NCBI RefSeq assembly: GCF_023856365.1
Contig: NC_064543.1
Coordinates: 9,574,452 to 9,638,451, forward strand
Direction: 5' to 3'
DNA from: Brienomyrus brachyistius
Taxonomy: Eukaryota > Chordata > Actinopteri > Osteoglossiformes > Mormyridae
Length of the DNA: 64,000 nt
Shown piece by piece: positions 46,297 through 58,232 of the stretch (the first letter of the stretch is position 1; each line of letters starts with the position of its first letter). The notes below the pieces were generated by a model that saw only the letters and a program-made list of their open reading frames with translations, did no database searches and was not told the DNA's origin. The translations under genes and the position numbers were made by a program.

Positions 46297-46905
46297 GATA
46301 AGAACATAAGAAATTTACAAACGAGAGGAAGGAGGCCATTCGGCCCATCAAGCTCGTTTGGGGAGAACTTAGCTAATAGCTCAGAGTTGTTAAAATCTTA
46401 TCTAGCTCTGATTCAAATGAACCCAGGGTTTTAGTTTGCGCTACACTAGCAGGAAGACTATTCCATACTCTAACTACACGCTATGTAAAGAAGTGTTTTC
46501 TCAAATACACTTTAAACTGTTCTCCCGCTAATTTCCACTTATGGCCACAAGTTCTACTATTTAGTTCTAGTGCATTTGGCTGAACAGCATCCAGACCTGT
46601 TAGAATCTTATATACCTGGATCATGTCCCCCTTTAGTCTCCTTTGCTCGAGGCTGAACAGATTCAGCTCAGCTAACCTCTCCTCATAAGACATTCCTCTA
46701 AGACCAGGAATCATTCTCGTAGCCCTACGTTGCACCTTTTCCAAGGCAGCAATGTCCTTCTTAAGGTATGGTGACCAAACCTGCACACAATATTGTAGGT
46801 GGGGTCTCACCAAGGAATTATATAATCGTAGCATCACCTCCTTTGACTTAAACTTCACACATCTTGAGATGTAACCCAACTGTAACGCACATGTTTCATT
46901 GCCTA
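46297..46905 (-). mobile_element. 3' end of a CR1/L2-like non-LTR retrotransposon (LINE)
   Basis: The minus strand encodes the C-terminal end of a reverse transcriptase ORF: LRLYNSLVRPHLQYCVQVWS, then ALEKVQRRATRMIPGLRGMS and SYEERLAELNLFSLEQRRLKG. This ends at a premature TAG (46481) after LRKHFF T. The same frame continues beyond with VWNSLPASV and LGSFESELDKIL, so a single CAG-to-TAG type change broke it. The 3' tail GGGCCGAATGGCCTCCTTCC..TTTCTTATGTTCTTAT is typical of the family. It is 5'-truncated, hence a dead insertion on arrival. Confidence 0.85.
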
Positions 46906-46990
46906 TGAGTCCATGCGTGTGTCTGTGAGTCTGTATACATGGATCTCTGTATGTGCGTGTCTCAGTGTCTCCTCATTTGTGTGTCTGTGC

Positions 46991-47009
46991 GGGGGGGGGG
47001 GGGGGGGGG
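46991..47009 (+). repeat. Poly(dG) tract, 19 bases
   Basis: Uninterrupted G19 after GTGTCTGTGC. Confidence 0.95.
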
Positions 47010-47364
47010 CTCAGACGCGACATCCCTTGGGGCAGACTGGCAGTGGGGTACCTCCCTGCGTCGGACGTGGGACCCCTGGCTGGTTAGGTTGCCGATTGCC
47101 CCTGCGGACGGCAAGGGGGAAGCAATAGTGTGTGGAGGGTGTATGAAACGTGCAGGTCCCCTTATCTTAACAGGGATTAACTGTTTCTGGTCAGTGTCAG
47201 TGCCATGGACTAGCAGAGGTGCGGGAAGCGGGCAGAGAGGGAGTCGCGGCCAGCCTGCCATGGAAAATACCGACGGCAGATAAGAGGGCGGAGATGCACT
47301 TTATTGCACAGATAGGACTGGAATGTGCAGTGAGATGCCGGCTGGGCCGGCGAGTCTCTGGCCC
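47010..47364. other. Intergenic DNA, no gene seen
   Basis: GC-rich gap between a G-run and the 40-bp array; frames on both strands are chance. Confidence 0.35.
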
Positions 47365-47640
47365 CTATCTACACTGTCAGGTCCCCATCTGCACAGCCAG
47401 GCCCCTGTCTGCGCTATCAGGCACCCGTCTGCACAGCCAGGCCCCTGTCTGCGCTATCAGGCACCCGTCTGCACAGCCAGGCCCCTGTCTGCGCTATCAG
47501 GCCCTCGTCTGCACAGCCAGGCCCCTGTCTGCGCTATCAGGCCCTCGTCTGCACAGCCAGGCCCCTGTCTGCGCTATCAGGCCCTCGTCTGCACAGCCAG
47601 GCCCCTGTCTGCTATATCAGGCACCCGTCTGCGGTATTGA
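47365..47640 (+). repeat. 40-bp minisatellite, about 6.5 copies, built of two related 20-mers
   Basis: The unit is GCACAGCCAGGCCCCTGTCT followed by GCGCTATCAGGCCCTCGTCT (or GCACCCGTCT). The two 20-base halves share the pattern CAGGC-CC-GTCTGC, so the 40-mer is a dimer of a diverged 20-mer. Confidence 0.93.
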
Positions 47641-49401
47641 GCACCTGCGCTGTACGGCATACCGTAGCTGGGCATCAGGCTTCTCGTTCCCACATGCCGC
47701 CACCCTGTCGATGGTTGGGCTGCCTTTTATCTCCAGTGTCCCCTTAAGCTGCCCGGACTGCTACAACATCTCTCGGTGGTCTAATGCGGGGCAAATCACA
47801 TCTGTTTTTAGCTAAAACCCAACGTAGATCCTCTTATAAATTCTATTCCCAGTAAATGGTTTGTCCTCTGTGCCGTTTCCGCAATGCACATGGCGGAATC
47901 ATTTTTTTCTTTTTCCGTTTTCATGCCGCGACTGCTAATTAGACCTGTCTCCAGGAGAGCCTGATCTCCTCCTTTGGATAATTCGTCTCAATGCAGAAAG
48001 ACGGACATGAGGGAACATAGGAATCCCATTCAGGCACTGTGGAAGAGGGCTGGGCAGATGGGGCCCCTCCCCCCTTGGCACACCCCCCCCACCCCTCCAC
48101 CACCCAGATTTGTAATTTGCTATAAATCATAGTGAGGGGCTGCCTTTGCGGAAGACGGGCCTCCTCAAAGAGAGGGGAGGGTTCTGGTGGGGGGGCTGGG
48201 TTAGTCAAAAATGGGCTTCTGTGCTTTATCAATCCCTCCGGGCCAAGGGCACCTGGGGGGAGGGGGGGGGCAGTGAGACACCCCAGAATGCTGAAGACCC
48301 TCCCCCAGCTAAAAATACGGTGCTGATTTTACCTGCAAATAGTCAGAGGGAGATTTATAAATATGATGTGGGGAGAACTAGTGTAAAGCAGTAAAGATCT
48401 GTCGAAGCTCACAGGACAGGAATTTCTTCTGGTCACTTCAAAGAGATTTATTTATTTACACAGCTATTTACACCCTTATTTACACCCTTATTTACACCCG
48501 GAACACGTTAATGCTTCAGCCCTACACCACATGTAAGTTAGACCGGCTGAATGCTGCTTATTTTCCAGCCAGGAGACATGGGGGGGTTGGGAACGTGAGT
48601 GGCGTCACTGAGCTGCATGCCGGCGGCCTTCACCTCGGATCCTGTTGCTGCGGACAGCGGACGGCCACAGGAAGTGGGAGGACACGTGGGCAGTGGCGTC
48701 AGCCTCTGGCCTCTCAGGCGAGCATATAGCGTGTGTGAGATCTGTGAGGGGGAGCACGTCGTCCAGAGAGCCGGGAACCCCCCCTCAGGCCGTCACCTCC
48801 GCTGCTCTGAGGAAAAGCAATCATCATCATTCTGCAGTTCTCTCAAGGCTGACTCGTTCCCCTGGGAGACAGACCTCGGTAGGGGTGCTTTCGGAGGCCT
48901 GCTGCTGCTTTTTGTCATGGGTCCTGGTCCACAGACCGTAGCCATGCGGGTGTCTGCGCTGAGCTCTGGCTGCCTATCGGTTCCATCAGGCTCCTGTGAT
49001 AACAGGCACGCCGCCGTCTGGCCCAGCCCGCCGCTATCTGCCGCATTGCGTAACCTGCTCCCTCCCCCGGCCCGGGAGTGGCCTGCCGTGAGAAGGAGCC
49101 AAAGCCTGCATGGCGCATGAGACTGGGCGGCACCGGCTGCGGAGATCCGCCGTGAAGCGCAAAGCGGCAGGCGTCATGGCGACGACCAGAGGCTACCAGC
49201 ATTGGCAGACCTCCTTGGGTCCCTGCTAAGGGAGTTGGGCATGCTGGGGGGGTGGATACACCACAATCTCTGTTGCAATCAGGGGGGGTGATGACGATGC
49301 ACATCTCACACACTCGGAGCAGCCGTGCCTTAGAAGGAAGCTGCCAGACTACCTCATATGGCGGTGGAGTAGGGGGGGGTACTCTACATCTTGGGGTGGC
49401 A
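47641..49401. other. Intergenic DNA, no gene seen
   Basis: Includes a 14-bp triplet repeat ATTTACACCCTTAT (about 48463-48500). GC-rich 48.55-49.25 kb carries overlapping chance frames up to 173 codons. Confidence 0.35.
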
Positions 49402-49822
49402 GACTGTCTTAAAGGACCGACAGACTGTCTTCAAGGGCTGGTAGACTGTCTTAAAGGACCGACAGACTGTCTTCAAGGGCTGGTAGACTGTCTTAAAGGA
49501 CCGTCAGACTGTCTTCAAGGGCTGGTAGACTGTCTTAAAGGACCGACAGACTGTCTTCAAGGGCTGGTAGACTGTCTTAAAGGACCGTCAGACTGTCTTC
49601 AAGAGCTGGTAGACTGTCTTAAAGGACCGACAGACTGTCTTAAAGGGCTGGTAGACTGTCTTAAAGGACCGACAGACTGTCTTAAAGGACCGACAGACTG
49701 TCTTAAAGGGCTGGTAGACTGTCTTAAAGGACCGTCAGACTGTCTTAAAGGACCGACAGACTGTCTTAAAGGGCTGGTAGACTGTCTTAAAAGGACCGTC
49801 AGACTGTCTTCAAGGGCTGGCA
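49402..49822 (+). repeat. 21-bp minisatellite, about 20 copies, dimer (42-bp) higher-order order
   Basis: The two 21-base unit types are GACTGTCTTAAAGGACCGAC + A and GACTGTCTT(C/A)AAGGGCTGGT + A. They alternate strictly in the first half of the array. A single extra A near 49791 breaks the phase. 21 is a multiple of 3, so the plus frame 49252-49974 and the minus frame 49599-50372 are open by construction. Confidence 0.95.
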
Positions 49823-52800
49823 CTGGTCTCAGTGGAAAATGGCTCAGCTCTTCTGGAATTCTCCACTTGCCATTTCCCACCTTCGGACTGGACGCTGTCC
49901 GCTGCACTCCCCGGGCCAAGTGTGTATTAGATGTGTCCATCTGTGGCTGCCCATCATGTGACCCTGGGGGGTAGCGGCGGTGAGAGTTTCCCATCCGGAT
50001 TGTATGTTTGTGTTTATTTAAATGCCGGCTGCAGCGTGCTGTCCGCGCTATGCTTCGCCAGTGAGGACACAGCCATCCGGGACAAACACAATTAAACTTT
50101 TCTGCACTGGCGTGTTTTACCAGCCAAGCATAAATAAGAGTCTGTGGAAGGAACCAGAAGGAGCTGTAAAGGTCGTGGCTAAAGCACTGGCAAGTGCGCA
50201 GTGGCGCGATAGCGGACGCACACGCTCGTAACAGACCCAGGAGCACGTCAGCGAAACACTCAGTGTCTATTTCAGAGTCACTGCAGCTCAGAATGGCTAC
50301 TTCCACCCACTGATTTGTGATTAGGAAACCGTAATGAGTTCGCTTCTTGCCGCCTGTCACCAAGTTCGCCATTCAAAAACACGAATGCTAATTAATCCTA
50401 AAAGGAGACTTTGCAAACATGTGAGTTGTGGGTGAATATGGCAGTAGATTTCCACACAACATGTCCTGGCACCTGCAGTGAACAAAACATGAGCCTTGGG
50501 GACTGTTATGGAGCAGATGAGCAGCATCGCATCTGAGTGGAGGGTCCAGGTTCAGATATAACCACCCCGGTACGAGACCGTGGCTATGAGCTGATCCGCA
50601 CTCCTAGCTGCCTGAATGTGCTCTCACGTTTCGTCCCGCAAAGAAGGAGCAACAAACATGGAGGAGCAGGAGGGGGGGTCCTCTCAGCGAGCTGTTGGCG
50701 CCCTTTGACCGTGCTGGCGTGATGGTCAGATGCGAGCTGGCTGGCCGGTTCCGGGGCCTGTCAAAGAGTAAGGAGCTCGCCCCTAGCACTGTGCCAGGGT
50801 CTTGTGTGTAGGCCTTTCATGTCGGCCGGCCTGCCTCGCTCCCCCAGGACCTCCCGCTGTTTGGCCTGACATCTGAGAGTCCTGTTTCTGTTATTCCATC
50901 CACTACCTCCTGAAACTCAAAGGCTGTATTCTGTGAAGGCACAGCTTTTATTTACCCCTGTTTTTTACAGAACGACATGGATATCGGCTCCTAGGTTACA
51001 TTACTGAGTTTAGAGGTTACGAAAAAAATAGCATATATACAAAATAAAAAAATATACATATCTGATTTTTATGCATATGCATGTGAATATGTTCTGCTAA
51101 GTAAGCGACACCCGGGGAATACAATAGTGATTATGCCATTGATGATTATGGGATGTAAATGGAGCGTGGTGGACTAGAGATTCATTGAAGTGTTGCGGTA
51201 TGCATGCCTAGGTGCATTAGAGTAAGGACCATTGAAAAGCAGGACCTCACAAAGCTGACAGACCTCCCCGGAGTCGCAGTTTCACATTACATCAGTATAA
51301 CACAAAAATCTCAGCAGTCCCACTACGTGCTTAATGACGTGGCTGTGCACCCTTGGTGTGAGCGGAGAGCCACTGTTAGCCGCCGTCATTGCTGGAAGCT
51401 GTATGTTAACCAGAGAGGAAGTTAGCAGAAGCCGCAGTCACTGGTTTAATTAAACCCACTCCTCCCACTAAAGGATAGTCTTACTGCAGTAAACCAGTCA
51501 AATGTCCATGAAGCCAAGCGAAAGGCTGCTTTTTGAGCAACTTCCTGCTGTTGTTGTTGTTACTGAGCAAACAAACTACCTGTTTTGACACTCCGGTGAA
51601 AGAATTTCATCTGAATCACTCACAAACCAGCTAATTAATATATATTAACCCCTTCAGCTCAGTGTTTCACTGAATGAAACCCAGTACTCGCTGATGGTCA
51701 AAAAGTTCAACAATGTAACACTGGATCATTTAAGAATCTTTGTCAGGCTTCTTTAGGGTATGGGTGCATCGCACAGGCCAAAGTGCATAGCTAAACACTG
51801 ACAAACCCCTGACTAGCTGAGTAAGTGATCTTGGGTATTTCATCCAGCCACTGGACAGTGACACTGGCATGTACCCTGAGACAGGAGGGGCCTGCTGCTG
51901 TTGAACCATAATACTTGGGGAAAACCCATATATATTCGGTGACAGTCTAAGGAAAGATATAATGCCAATTTTAATCATGTAAAACTGACTGTCTCAAAAT
52001 GCACACTGTATATAGAGGCTGAAAACTGCTGTGGTGAAACATTTCTAACAGCATTTTAAGGTGGTAATAATGTATATAAAAGTCATTAATAACAGAGCTT
52101 CAGCTGTAAGGAAGAGTGAAGTAAAAGAACGAACATTTTCTTACAGTTACAAGGTTGGAAAATACCAAAGAATTCTATTTGAATACATTACAGTGTAAAT
52201 TTAGTGAGCACCATTATTACCTTGTGCACAACATCAAAACAAGTAATTAATCGTTTAAATTAATCTGCAGAAAACTTTCTTTTCATGCATTTTAGAACCA
52301 AATGCATCAATTAGCAGGAGAGTCCAGGTCAAAGCAAAGTCTTTTCAACCAGGAGATTCAAATCCAGGAGGGAGTTGCAGTGGCACTAAAGTGTGTGATA
52401 CTTTATAAGATGCATAAATATGTGTGAATACATATTTTAATGGCAGGAAAGTGTATTAATAAGCCCAGGCTGTGATTGTGACGCTCTGGCCATTTTAAAT
52501 GATTGTGTGACTGTGCAGCTCCAAGCCGGGTTATTGGAAGCAGATGTGCCCTGTTCAGCTTTGGAGCTGAGAAGAACTCCCACCCCCCATTATTGATCGC
52601 TTATCCTCTGGCATGGTTTGGGCTATCGGCAGGAAATCCTCGGTTAACATTATAAACAGAGCAGGAGTGGTGGACCGGCGGCGGTGGTGAAGGCCTGGGG
52701 GTGGAGTCATGGAGGCACAACATGGAATAGATGGAGGGAGGGGAAGGGGGATAGGTAACAAGATAAAAGAGGAGGGGGGACGGGGTGGGTGGAGCATGAG

Positions 52801-53101
52801 ATCGGTAAGAGCGATAAAACTCGGTTCGGCACTTTCCACGCTGCCCCGCCTCACTGCTGCCGATCCCCCCTGCGACGGGGGGGCAGTGCTGCATGGCGCC
52901 CCTGCGACGGGGGGCAGTGCTGCATCCTGCGCGCATGGCGCCCCTGCGGCTTGCTCGCATCGCTGCACCTTTTCCTCCCCATGCATAAGTGTTCCTGTGT
53001 GGTGGTGGGGGGTGGGGGGTTATCTGCTCCTGACAGGATCTCAGGATCTCATTATTCCGGAAAAACAAGGAGTTCTTCTACACCACCGACTCACTGACCC
53101 G

Positions 53102-53103
<2 letters not shown>
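49823..53103. other. Intergenic DNA, no gene seen
   Basis: A/T-rich 50.9-52.5 kb and GC-rich 52.6-53.0 kb. 52860-52940 has a short direct duplication (GGCAGTGCTGCATGGCGCCC / GGCAGTGCTGCATCCTGCGC). No exon recognised. Confidence 0.35.

Positions 53104-53135
<32 letters not shown>
53104..53135 (+). repeat. (CT)n microsatellite
   Basis: Perfect CT run of 16 units. Confidence 0.95.
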
Positions 53136-53137
<2 letters not shown>

Positions 53138-53700
53138 CTCACTCTCTTCCCCACTTCGGCTCAGTGTGACAATGGAAAAAAAAGGACTCCCTTAGCCATG
53201 TTATATCTGCGGCAGGTTTCAGTGCACGGCGGAAAAAAAAGTAGACACTTCCTTCAGAAAGCAGGGAATGCTAAGGCATTCACCACAGCACCACTCTGCT
53301 GCCATCCCTGCCAAGCCTGGTGCCGGGCCAAGACAGCAAGATGACAGAGTGTGGTATGGGGGGCAGGCAGCTCCGCCCCCCGTTTCCTCCACCCCTCTCC
53401 GCCTGCTCCTCCCTCCCCAAACATCCCACAGATGATCCAAATGCTATGCTACTGTCCCGGGAACAGGAACGTCACCCCCCCCCCTATGGCCAGCGAACGC
53501 TTCTCAGCAGACATCACTTTGGCTTCCTCTTGACTGATTTTGGTTGTAAACAACCTAAAAAATGTATTTATGCCACCAAAAGGTGTGCTGGAGGTTGGGC
53601 TCTGAGCTCGGCATTCAGGTTATGATTTTCAACCAGCAGCTCAGCTGGCCTGAGAAATAATGGCCCCATCCCCCCCCCCCCCCCAACTTCTGTGCCATGT

Positions 53701-53717
53701 GTGGTGCCCCCTACAGG
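53701..53717 (-). promoter_or_regulatory. CTCF-type motif, minus orientation
   Basis: The minus strand reads CCTGTAGGGGGCACCAC, a good CTCF core. A C15 tract (53670-53684) lies just to its left. Confidence 0.45.
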
Positions 53718-54379
53718 TGCAGTAGGTAACTGGCTGAAAGACCCTCCAGCCCTATACCTGTAGCTTTGATACACAGGTGCGTGTCTGTATTGATGTTTGC
53801 CAGCATGTTTCGCTGTTGGTGGGGGGGGGGTGGCGGCTTCTCTTTACAAAACCACTGGCCACAGAGCCGTCCATCTCGGAGGTCTGTCAGAGATGTTTTT
53901 GTGTATGTATGTCACCTATTGCAAGGAGACAGACGTGCTTAAATGTCTCATGAAACGTTTTAGAAAACATGACGTCTCCCATTAGTGTACAACGTCAGTT
54001 CAATAGCCTTTCAGTGCACACAGTTAAGACACGTTGCTCAGGCAAATGCAGTCGAAAAGCATTGTGCTGTATATCACACTGCCTTCCAGAGATCGCGGTG
54101 AGAAACAGTGTCACAAAATAGTAAAAGAATAATACCGACACAGATGCCTTTGAGTGAGTGTGTGTGTCCGTGCGTGTGCGTGCAGTGAGGGACTATGCGT
54201 GCCTGCGTGTGGAGCGATGCAGCCGCCCACAGGAAACACGTCGGAGCCACTGCATCTGCGTCTCCGTCTGTCTCCGTCCGTCTCCGAGGCTCGTGCTGCT
54301 AACTGATAGTTTCACCCTCACTCTGCAATTAACTGGCTGAGCCCTGGGGAGGGAAGGGAAACAGAGAGAGAGAGAGACT

Positions 54380-54610
54380 GGCAGGCCGGCGGCGCCTGGC
54401 CGGGCTGCGATGCTATCCCCAGTGGTGCTGTTATCACAGACGGGCCCGAGCCAGGCGGCGTCACTTATCCGGGCCGCTCGGGCACCGGGCAAATCCGCGT
54501 GGCCTGGGAATGACCCGGGGGCGGGGCTCCATGAGCTGCCGCGGAACTGACCGGCCAGCGCCGATCCCTGCTGCATCCTGGGCTCCTCTCTGCGGGCCGC
54601 GCTCCTACAG
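54380..54610. promoter_or_regulatory. CpG-rich island, candidate promoter or enhancer
   Basis: About 230 bases with dense CpG (GGCCGGCGGCGCCTGGCCGG, CGGGCCGCTCGGGCACCGGG, GGGGGCGGGGCTCC, which contains an Sp1 site). No recognisable first exon adjoins it on either strand. Confidence 0.4.
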
Positions 54611-54733
54611 CTGGCTGCCACGTGTGTAAACCAGCTGCCTAATTATAAGTAATAAACAATTATAATTCATCTAACTTCGCTGTCCTAACAGGCACTTATG
54701 TCTTGAGCGACTCCATGAAGCCGGTGGAATGTG

Positions 54734-54753
54734 AGGGTTAGGGTTAGGGTTAG
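54734..54753 (+). repeat. Interstitial telomere-like (TTAGGG)3
   Basis: GAGGGTTAGGGTTAGGGTTAGG: three TTAGGG hexamers, in the opposite orientation to the blocks at 28432 and 35779. Confidence 0.9.
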
Positions 54754-57700
54754 GCCGCATTGAGCTGTGAGCTCGGCTCACTCATAATGCAGCCTGTATT
54801 GGGGCGACTGTACTGTCCACTAATGGAGAGACTCACTCTGCGACTCCGTGTGTCTTTGAATGTGTAACAGGAACTGGGTTTAAATAGTGCTGCATCATAC
54901 CCTGAGAAGTGACTCTGCACAAAGAAACCTTTCCTTAGTGCAGAAAAACATTTTCGATTGTCTGGAAGTTTCAATGAGCATAAAATTAAGAAAATTAAGA
55001 AAAGGACGTTAAATGACGTTAAACGATCACATGAAAGACGTTAAATAGGACATACATTATAAACGAATAATTCAAGAAAAATGAGGAATGTAATCTTATC
55101 GCATATCAGGTGAGCTTTAAATAGGCATCATTTGTCATTGAGAGGGTAGAGGACACTTTCCACAGAGTAGAATCCTAGCATGAGCCCCGCCTGATGGTAT
55201 AGATAGAGAGGTCATACCTCAAACTGTGTACAAGAGTCGTGCGGGAAACACAAGACTGTATGTATAAGTACAGCTCCTGTCTGTCTCCCTCAGTGCTCCT
55301 GTGATGTCGGGGCTCTTTCTGAGAGCCTGTTGCGTCACCCTGCACTGCACCGCACTGCACTGCACGCGAACTGCACATAATCACAGAACAATGAGAGTTT
55401 TTGGATCCTGACGGCTGGCACCGAGAACTTAAGGGTCAGGAGAAAGTGCCGAATGCCAAGCGGTCCCCAGCAAGCGAAGGGAATGGTGATAAGGCCCCCG
55501 GCCTTGCTGACTGCGGAAGCCGCACTGTCACAGGCATGCATGGTGCCAGGGCTGCACTGCCAGTCTGTCTCCATGTTCCTCCGGCTGCTGGGGACGCCGA
55601 TGCATGTGGGCATTAGCTCCAGCACAGGCCACATGTGGGCATTAGCTCCAGCACCGGCCACATGCTGCTCCCCAGGAGCCAAAGTCTCTCATTTCAGTCC
55701 CCCCCCCCCCCCCCCATGCTTTTGTCCAACTGTCTTATCTGAAAGAGAAGTAATCCTGCTGAATCTTGGCCAGACACAGGCATGCAGGCCATTCTGGAGA
55801 GGTGCATTCCCCCTCGCAGTAAAACCTCTTGCATCTCTGCTGATCTTGGGAAGTGGTGAGAGACTCTCAGATGCAAAAACTCGGAGTTCGGGAGGGAAAT
55901 CGGAAAGTTCAGGTGGGAGCCCCATAAAGAGAATGGAGGTGCACTTGGGTTCAAGTATTAGAGCAAATCCCTGTGATTCCTTCAAGCATGTCGGAGTCGC
56001 GTTGTGGCCACATGTTGTGGTCTTGCAGCCTTGGCCTGCGGCCTGACAGATCCTTCACAGAACCGCGACACAAACAGTTGCAGTTCATTCAGTCTTCGGG
56101 GGGGGGGGGGGGGGTGAATATCTATAGCTTGCGATCCTGTTCGGCATCGTGGCTTGTCTGTCCTTTAGGCAATCCACCCCCCTCCCCAGTTTAAATGTGG
56201 CTTTTCCCCATGTTGATAAGATTTTATAAACGGAGGGTGTGTATTTGGAAAACATCACAAATGCTTGGCAATTAGACCGCAGTTGCTGCTATTTACCTAC
56301 CTGAGAGATTTGTCACTTTAGAGAGCCTAGGCAGGGAGGATGTCCCTTTAAAATATATTTTAATGTATAAACTATTACAGAAAAGGAATACAAAAGACAG
56401 AATTGAGGTGGGAAAAGGGGTAGATAGCATGGGTGTATTTTAAGTAGTGGTTCAGCCACCAGCCCCCTCTGAAATCGAAAGCCCCCCTGCATTTTCACTG
56501 GTTCAGAGTGAAATCCAACAAGAACGTGACATATGGTGTGGTTTTCATTTCACTCATTTAGTAGATGCCCCCCCCCGGACTGTCCCTCCCCCCCAGTCCA
56601 GCTCAGTGACACATATACAAGCCTGAGGCCCACAGAACACTCCTTCATGTTTGCCTTACATTTTACTTGTTTAGTTGGCGTTTAGCATTTTCACCCAGTG
56701 ACTTACTGTAACTTAACTAGGTATTTTTCTGGCTCAGGCGAACTACCTTCCACATGGGTGACGCCACAAGGGGAATTTCATACCGTAACCGCAATGCCAT
56801 TTTGCCAGAGGTGACCGTGGCGGTGAGCCGCCTTCTCGCCGGGGTGACTTATGACCTCCTAGGTGTCCGGTTTACGTTTCAGTGCGATGCTTCTGGGATT
56901 GGGGGCTAGGGAGGCATTGTTTGCGGGGGCAACCGAAGACAGGCTCGTGAGCCGTGACATGTCAAACTAGGAAGTCAGAGGCCCCACAATGTGCTCAGGA
57001 TATCCAGCAGTAAACATGTTCTGGCAGGACAGGAAGCCACGACAAGGACCCTGAATCCTGCGCGCTGGAAAGAGTGACAATGGCCCGGCGTGGCACAGAG
57101 ACCAGCTGATGGCAATCCCATATGTGCAGCTCTCCTCAGGTAAGAGGAAACGGGGGCGAATGATTGCTATTCGTTTGACTGGAATTGCGTTTGGCATTAT
57201 AGTGCTCGTGAAGTCAGCAGACTCATTCTAAAAAACTCTCTGTCTTTGAAAACAGCTTGAGCAACGTATTAATGTCTCCAACGTATCGCCACACGCAAAT
57301 GAGTTACTGCAGAGTTCAAATGAAAGTTCTGTTTACATTGAGGGTTTAAGTTTTGGCAATTTTGTTTTTTAAATCGGATTTCCCCCCTCATTCTAACCCT
57401 TGACCTTATAGCCCCTCTAAAGCCCATTGTCCGCTCTGAAGTTAATTAATTTCCTCTCTGTGGGATGTAAATGACATGTTTCTGAACCCCAGTGGGTGGG
57501 CGGGATCCTCCCCCTCTTTCAGCTTATTGGCTTGTGCGCCCATTAAACTGTGGCAGCTTAACCAATCATGTGAAAGATTCAGTACCTCAGTCCGTTGCAC
57601 TCTTGCCCCTCACGCACATTTGCAGCTGTCATGTGACTTTCTATTGGTTATTAATTGGGCTCCAGCACATAACAGAGCAGGCTAATCTATGCCCACTGTC

Positions 57701-58175
57701 CTTTGCTGGCCTGGAGTGAGATTCACCTGCATGTAAGCCGCCCTCTTACTGACTTGCCTGGCTACAGCAGGCTTTTACCCAGGCCGGTGCTTACATGAGG
57801 AGCAGTACAGCTCGTCTCTTACCCTCGTAACACGATCCCTGCCGGGATCCCCGGCTGAAACATGTGGCGAAGGCCTCTCTCACATGTTAGATTCATGATT
57901 CACAGAAGGCCGAGAACAGACACTTGATTGGCCACTATTAATTAAGATTACATTAAGGTTCGATCATGTGACCTCAGTGTCCATGGATTTTCTATCAACA
58001 GTGCTGGTTATGGGAACCAGGCTCATAGCCAGAAATAAATGTGGGGTGTGGGGTCCCCGTTGGTAGCTTTTCCCAACCACATTTCAAGGAGCTACTTGCC
58101 TGATTGGTAGCATGGAAATTTCAAGGCAGTTCGTAGCCTAAAGGATAAACATATAGATACCATGCATTGGGTTAT

Positions 58176-58178
<3 letters not shown>
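54754..58178. other. Intergenic DNA, no gene seen
   Basis: Holds C17 (55699-55715) and G17 (56098-56114), and a 24-base duplication CCACATG(..)TGGGCATTAGCTCCAGCAC at 55606-55660. No exon recognised. Confidence 0.35.

Positions 58179-58228
<50 letters not shown>
58179..58228. repeat. (AT)n microsatellite
   Basis: Perfect AT run of 25 units, self-complementary and able to extrude as a cruciform. Confidence 0.95.

Positions 58229-58232
<4 letters not shown>

Noticed and set aside
47219..47815. 198-codon frame
   Set aside because: 40-bp array plus chance flanks.
49252..50372. 240- and 257-codon frames on opposite strands
   Set aside because: 21-bp array plus chance flanks.
52555..53344. Frames of 143-211 codons on both strands
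   Set aside because: GC-rich, low-complexity, mutually overlapping; no recognisable domain.
54193..54621. 142-codon minus frame over the CpG-rich patch, considered as a SMAD6 first exon or other gene
   Set aside because: No SMAD N-terminal or MH1-like motif is visible in any frame; CpG-rich DNA lacks stops by composition.
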